A stretch of DNA of 24,909 nucleotides from Ga0077527 sp021300125 (GTDB lineage: Bacteria > Pseudomonadota > Gammaproteobacteria > Burkholderiales > SG8-41): the NCBI GenBank assembly GCA_046339595.1, contig JBKDUF010000095.1:1-24909 (forward strand), written 5' to 3'. The position numbers were made by a program, and so were the translations under genes. A model generated the notes under the pieces. That model did not search any database. It was not told the DNA's origin and saw only the letters and a program-made list of their open reading frames with translations. Positions 23,810-24,909 of the stretch are shown here, one piece after another (positions within the stretch are counted from its first letter, which is position 1; each line of letters starts with the position of its first letter).

Positions 23810-24811
23810 ATGGCAATCAAGGTCGGCATCAACGGATTTGGGCGTATCGGGCGGATGGTGTTTCGCGCCGCGGTACAGGATTTTCCCGATATCGAGGTGG
23901 TCGGCATCAACGACCTGCTCGAGCCCGACTACCTTGCCTACATGCTGCGCCACGACTCGGTGCACGGCAAATTCAAGGGCGAGATCTCGGTTTCCGGCAA
24001 CACACTGGTGGTCAACGGCAAGAAGATCCGTCTCACCGCAGTCAAGGACCCGACCGAACTGAAATGGAATGAAGTCGGCGCCGACATCGTGATCGAGGCC
24101 ACCGGCCTCTTCCTCGACAAGGCCACCGCCGGCAAGCACCTCGCCGCCGGTACTAAAAAAGTCATCATGTCGGCGCCGTCGAAGGACGACACGCCGATGT
24201 TTGTCTACGGCGTCAACGACAAGACCTACGCCGGCCAGGACATCATTTCCAATGCCTCCTGCACCACCAACTGCCTCGCCCCGGTGGCGAAGGTGCTCAA
24301 TGACAAGTGGGGCATCAAGCGCGGCCTGATGACCACGGTGCATGCGGCCACCGCGACCCAGAAGACCGTCGACGGCCCGTCGAACAAGGACTGGCGCGGC
24401 GGCCGCGGCATCCTCGAGAACATCATTCCCTCATCCACCGGCGCGGCCAAGGCCGTCGGCGTGGTGATTCCTGAGCTGAACAAGAAGCTCACCGGCATGG
24501 CCTTCCGCGTACCGACCTCCGACGTGTCGGTGGTGGACCTCACGGTGGAGCTGAACAAGCCGGCCACCTATGCCGAAATCTGCGCCGAAATGAAGTTGCA
24601 GTCGCAGGGTGCGCTGAAAGGCGTGCTCGGCTACACCGAGGACAAGGTGGTATCGACCGACTTCCGTGACGAGACCTGCACCTCGGTGTTTGATGCCGAA
24701 GCCGGCATTGCGCTGGATCCGACCTTCGTCAAGGTGGTGTCCTGGTACGACAACGAATGGGGCTATTCCAGCAAGGTGCTGGAGATGGTCCGTGTTGTGG
24801 CGAAGAAGTAA
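23810..24811 (+). CDS. gap: Glyceraldehyde-3-phosphate dehydrogenase, type I
   Basis: Oxidises and phosphorylates glyceraldehyde 3-phosphate to 1,3-bisphosphoglycerate with NAD. The 333-residue product has the Rossmann motif INGFGRIGR (7-15), and Asp35 in VGINDLLEPDY suggests NAD preference. The catalytic Cys151 is in SNASCTTNCLAP, with His177 in TTVHAATATQ. RGGRGILENIIPSSTGAAKAVG and the closing SWYDNEWGYSSKVLEM complete the signature. Length is standard. A GAGG ribosome binding site precedes the ATG. In related genomes pgk often follows gap; the 98 bp remaining here show no pgk start. Confidence 0.98.
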   Translation: MAIKVGINGFGRIGRMVFRAAVQDFPDIEVVGINDLLEPDYLAYMLRHDSVHGKFKGEISVSGNTLVVNGKKIRLTAVKDPTELKWNEVGADIVIEATGLFLDKATAGKHLAAGTKKVIMSAPSKDDTPMFVYGVNDKTYAGQDIISNASCTTNCLAPVAKVLNDKWGIKRGLMTTVHAATATQKTVDGPSNKDWRGGRGILENIIPSSTGAAKAVGVVIPELNKKLTGMAFRVPTSDVSVVDLTVELNKPATYAEICAEMKLQSQGALKGVLGYTEDKVVSTDFRDETCTSVFDAEAGIALDPTFVKVVSWYDNEWGYSSKVLEMVRVVAKK

Positions 24812-24909
24812 ACAAGATCAAACGCATGGTCACAGAGAACTTCAAAAACAATTTACAGGATGGACAGGATATTCAGGATTAAAAACAAGCAATTAAACCG
24901 CTTTTATCC
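24812..24909. other. AT-rich stretch after gap with a short tandem repeat
   Basis: Base composition drops sharply after the gap stop. The stretch carries three tandem 9-bp units with the core CAGGAT. I see no gene start of normal length; an 18-codon frame from 24826 to 24882 is probably chance. No clear terminator hairpin for gap is visible before the window ends. Confidence 0.5.
24853..24879. repeat. Three tandem 9-bp units sharing CAGGAT
   Basis: TTACAGGAT, GGACAGGAT and ATTCAGGAT follow one another with no gaps; six of nine bases are identical in all three. The same kind of short ACAGGAT-type repeats is, from memory, dispersed in intergenic regions of many unrelated bacteria. The final bases of the window (TTTTATCC) could begin an inverted copy. 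Confidence 0.65.

Noticed and set aside
24826..24882. 18-codon frame across the CAGGAT repeat (MVTENFKNNLQDGQDIQD)
   Set aside because: Too short, without a convincing ribosome binding site, and its pattern is fully explained by the DNA repeat.

Overview
This window is the replication-origin neighbourhood of a GC-rich Gram-negative chromosome, most likely a betaproteobacterium. The reasons are the block mnmG-mnmE-yidC-rnpA-rpmH // dnaA-dnaN-gyrB, the order (topB)-dprA-lysM // def-fmt-rsmB-DUF4390-ntrY-ntrX, and protein sequences that read as betaproteobacterial throughout. I cannot name the genus from sequence alone. Almost every base is in a recognisable housekeeping gene; I see no CRISPR array, tRNA, rRNA, insertion sequence or prophage.

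Layout. (1) 1-4507, minus strand: mnmG (N-terminal part only, running off the left edge), mnmE, yidC, rnpA and rpmH. A strong sigma70-like promoter at 4543-4572 reads into rpmH. Two parS-type palindromes lie in the mnmE-mnmG gap, the expected place because parAB commonly lies just beyond mnmG. yidD, usually found between rnpA and yidC, is missing. (2) 4508-9817, plus strand: dnaA, dnaN, gyrB. The 202-bp dnaA-dnaN gap has DnaA-box-like sequences, a 12-bp direct repeat and an AT-rich end, and is my best oriC candidate. (3) 9853-9891: a long perfect inverted repeat between convergent gyrB and topB, probably a shared terminator. (4) 9907-14809, minus strand: topB (topoisomerase III), dprA and an exported LysM protein. 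(5) 14921-21663, plus strand: def, fmt, rsmB, a DUF4390-type exported protein, and an NtrY/NtrX-type two-component pair, closely packed with several overlaps. (6) 21758-24811, plus strand: tkt (transketolase) and gap (glyceraldehyde-3-phosphate dehydrogenase). (7) 24812-24909: an abrupt change to AT-rich sequence with a three-unit 9-bp tandem repeat.

How the genes fit together: region 1 handles tRNA wobble-uridine modification (MnmE/MnmG), membrane protein insertion (YidC), tRNA 5' processing (RnpA) and ribosome assembly (L34). Region 2 is replication initiation, the sliding clamp and gyrase. Regions 4 and 5 combine topology and DNA uptake/recombination functions with start-Met formylation and deformylation, 16S rRNA m5C967 methylation and an envelope-sensing two-component system.

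The most notable departures from the ordinary are: the NtrX-type regulator, whose AAA+ domain has lost its ATP-binding, Walker B and sigma54-contact signatures; the parS pair beside mnmG; the repeat-bearing dnaA-dnaN gap; and the AT-rich tandem repeat at the right edge. I found no clear evidence of a wholly new multi-gene system.
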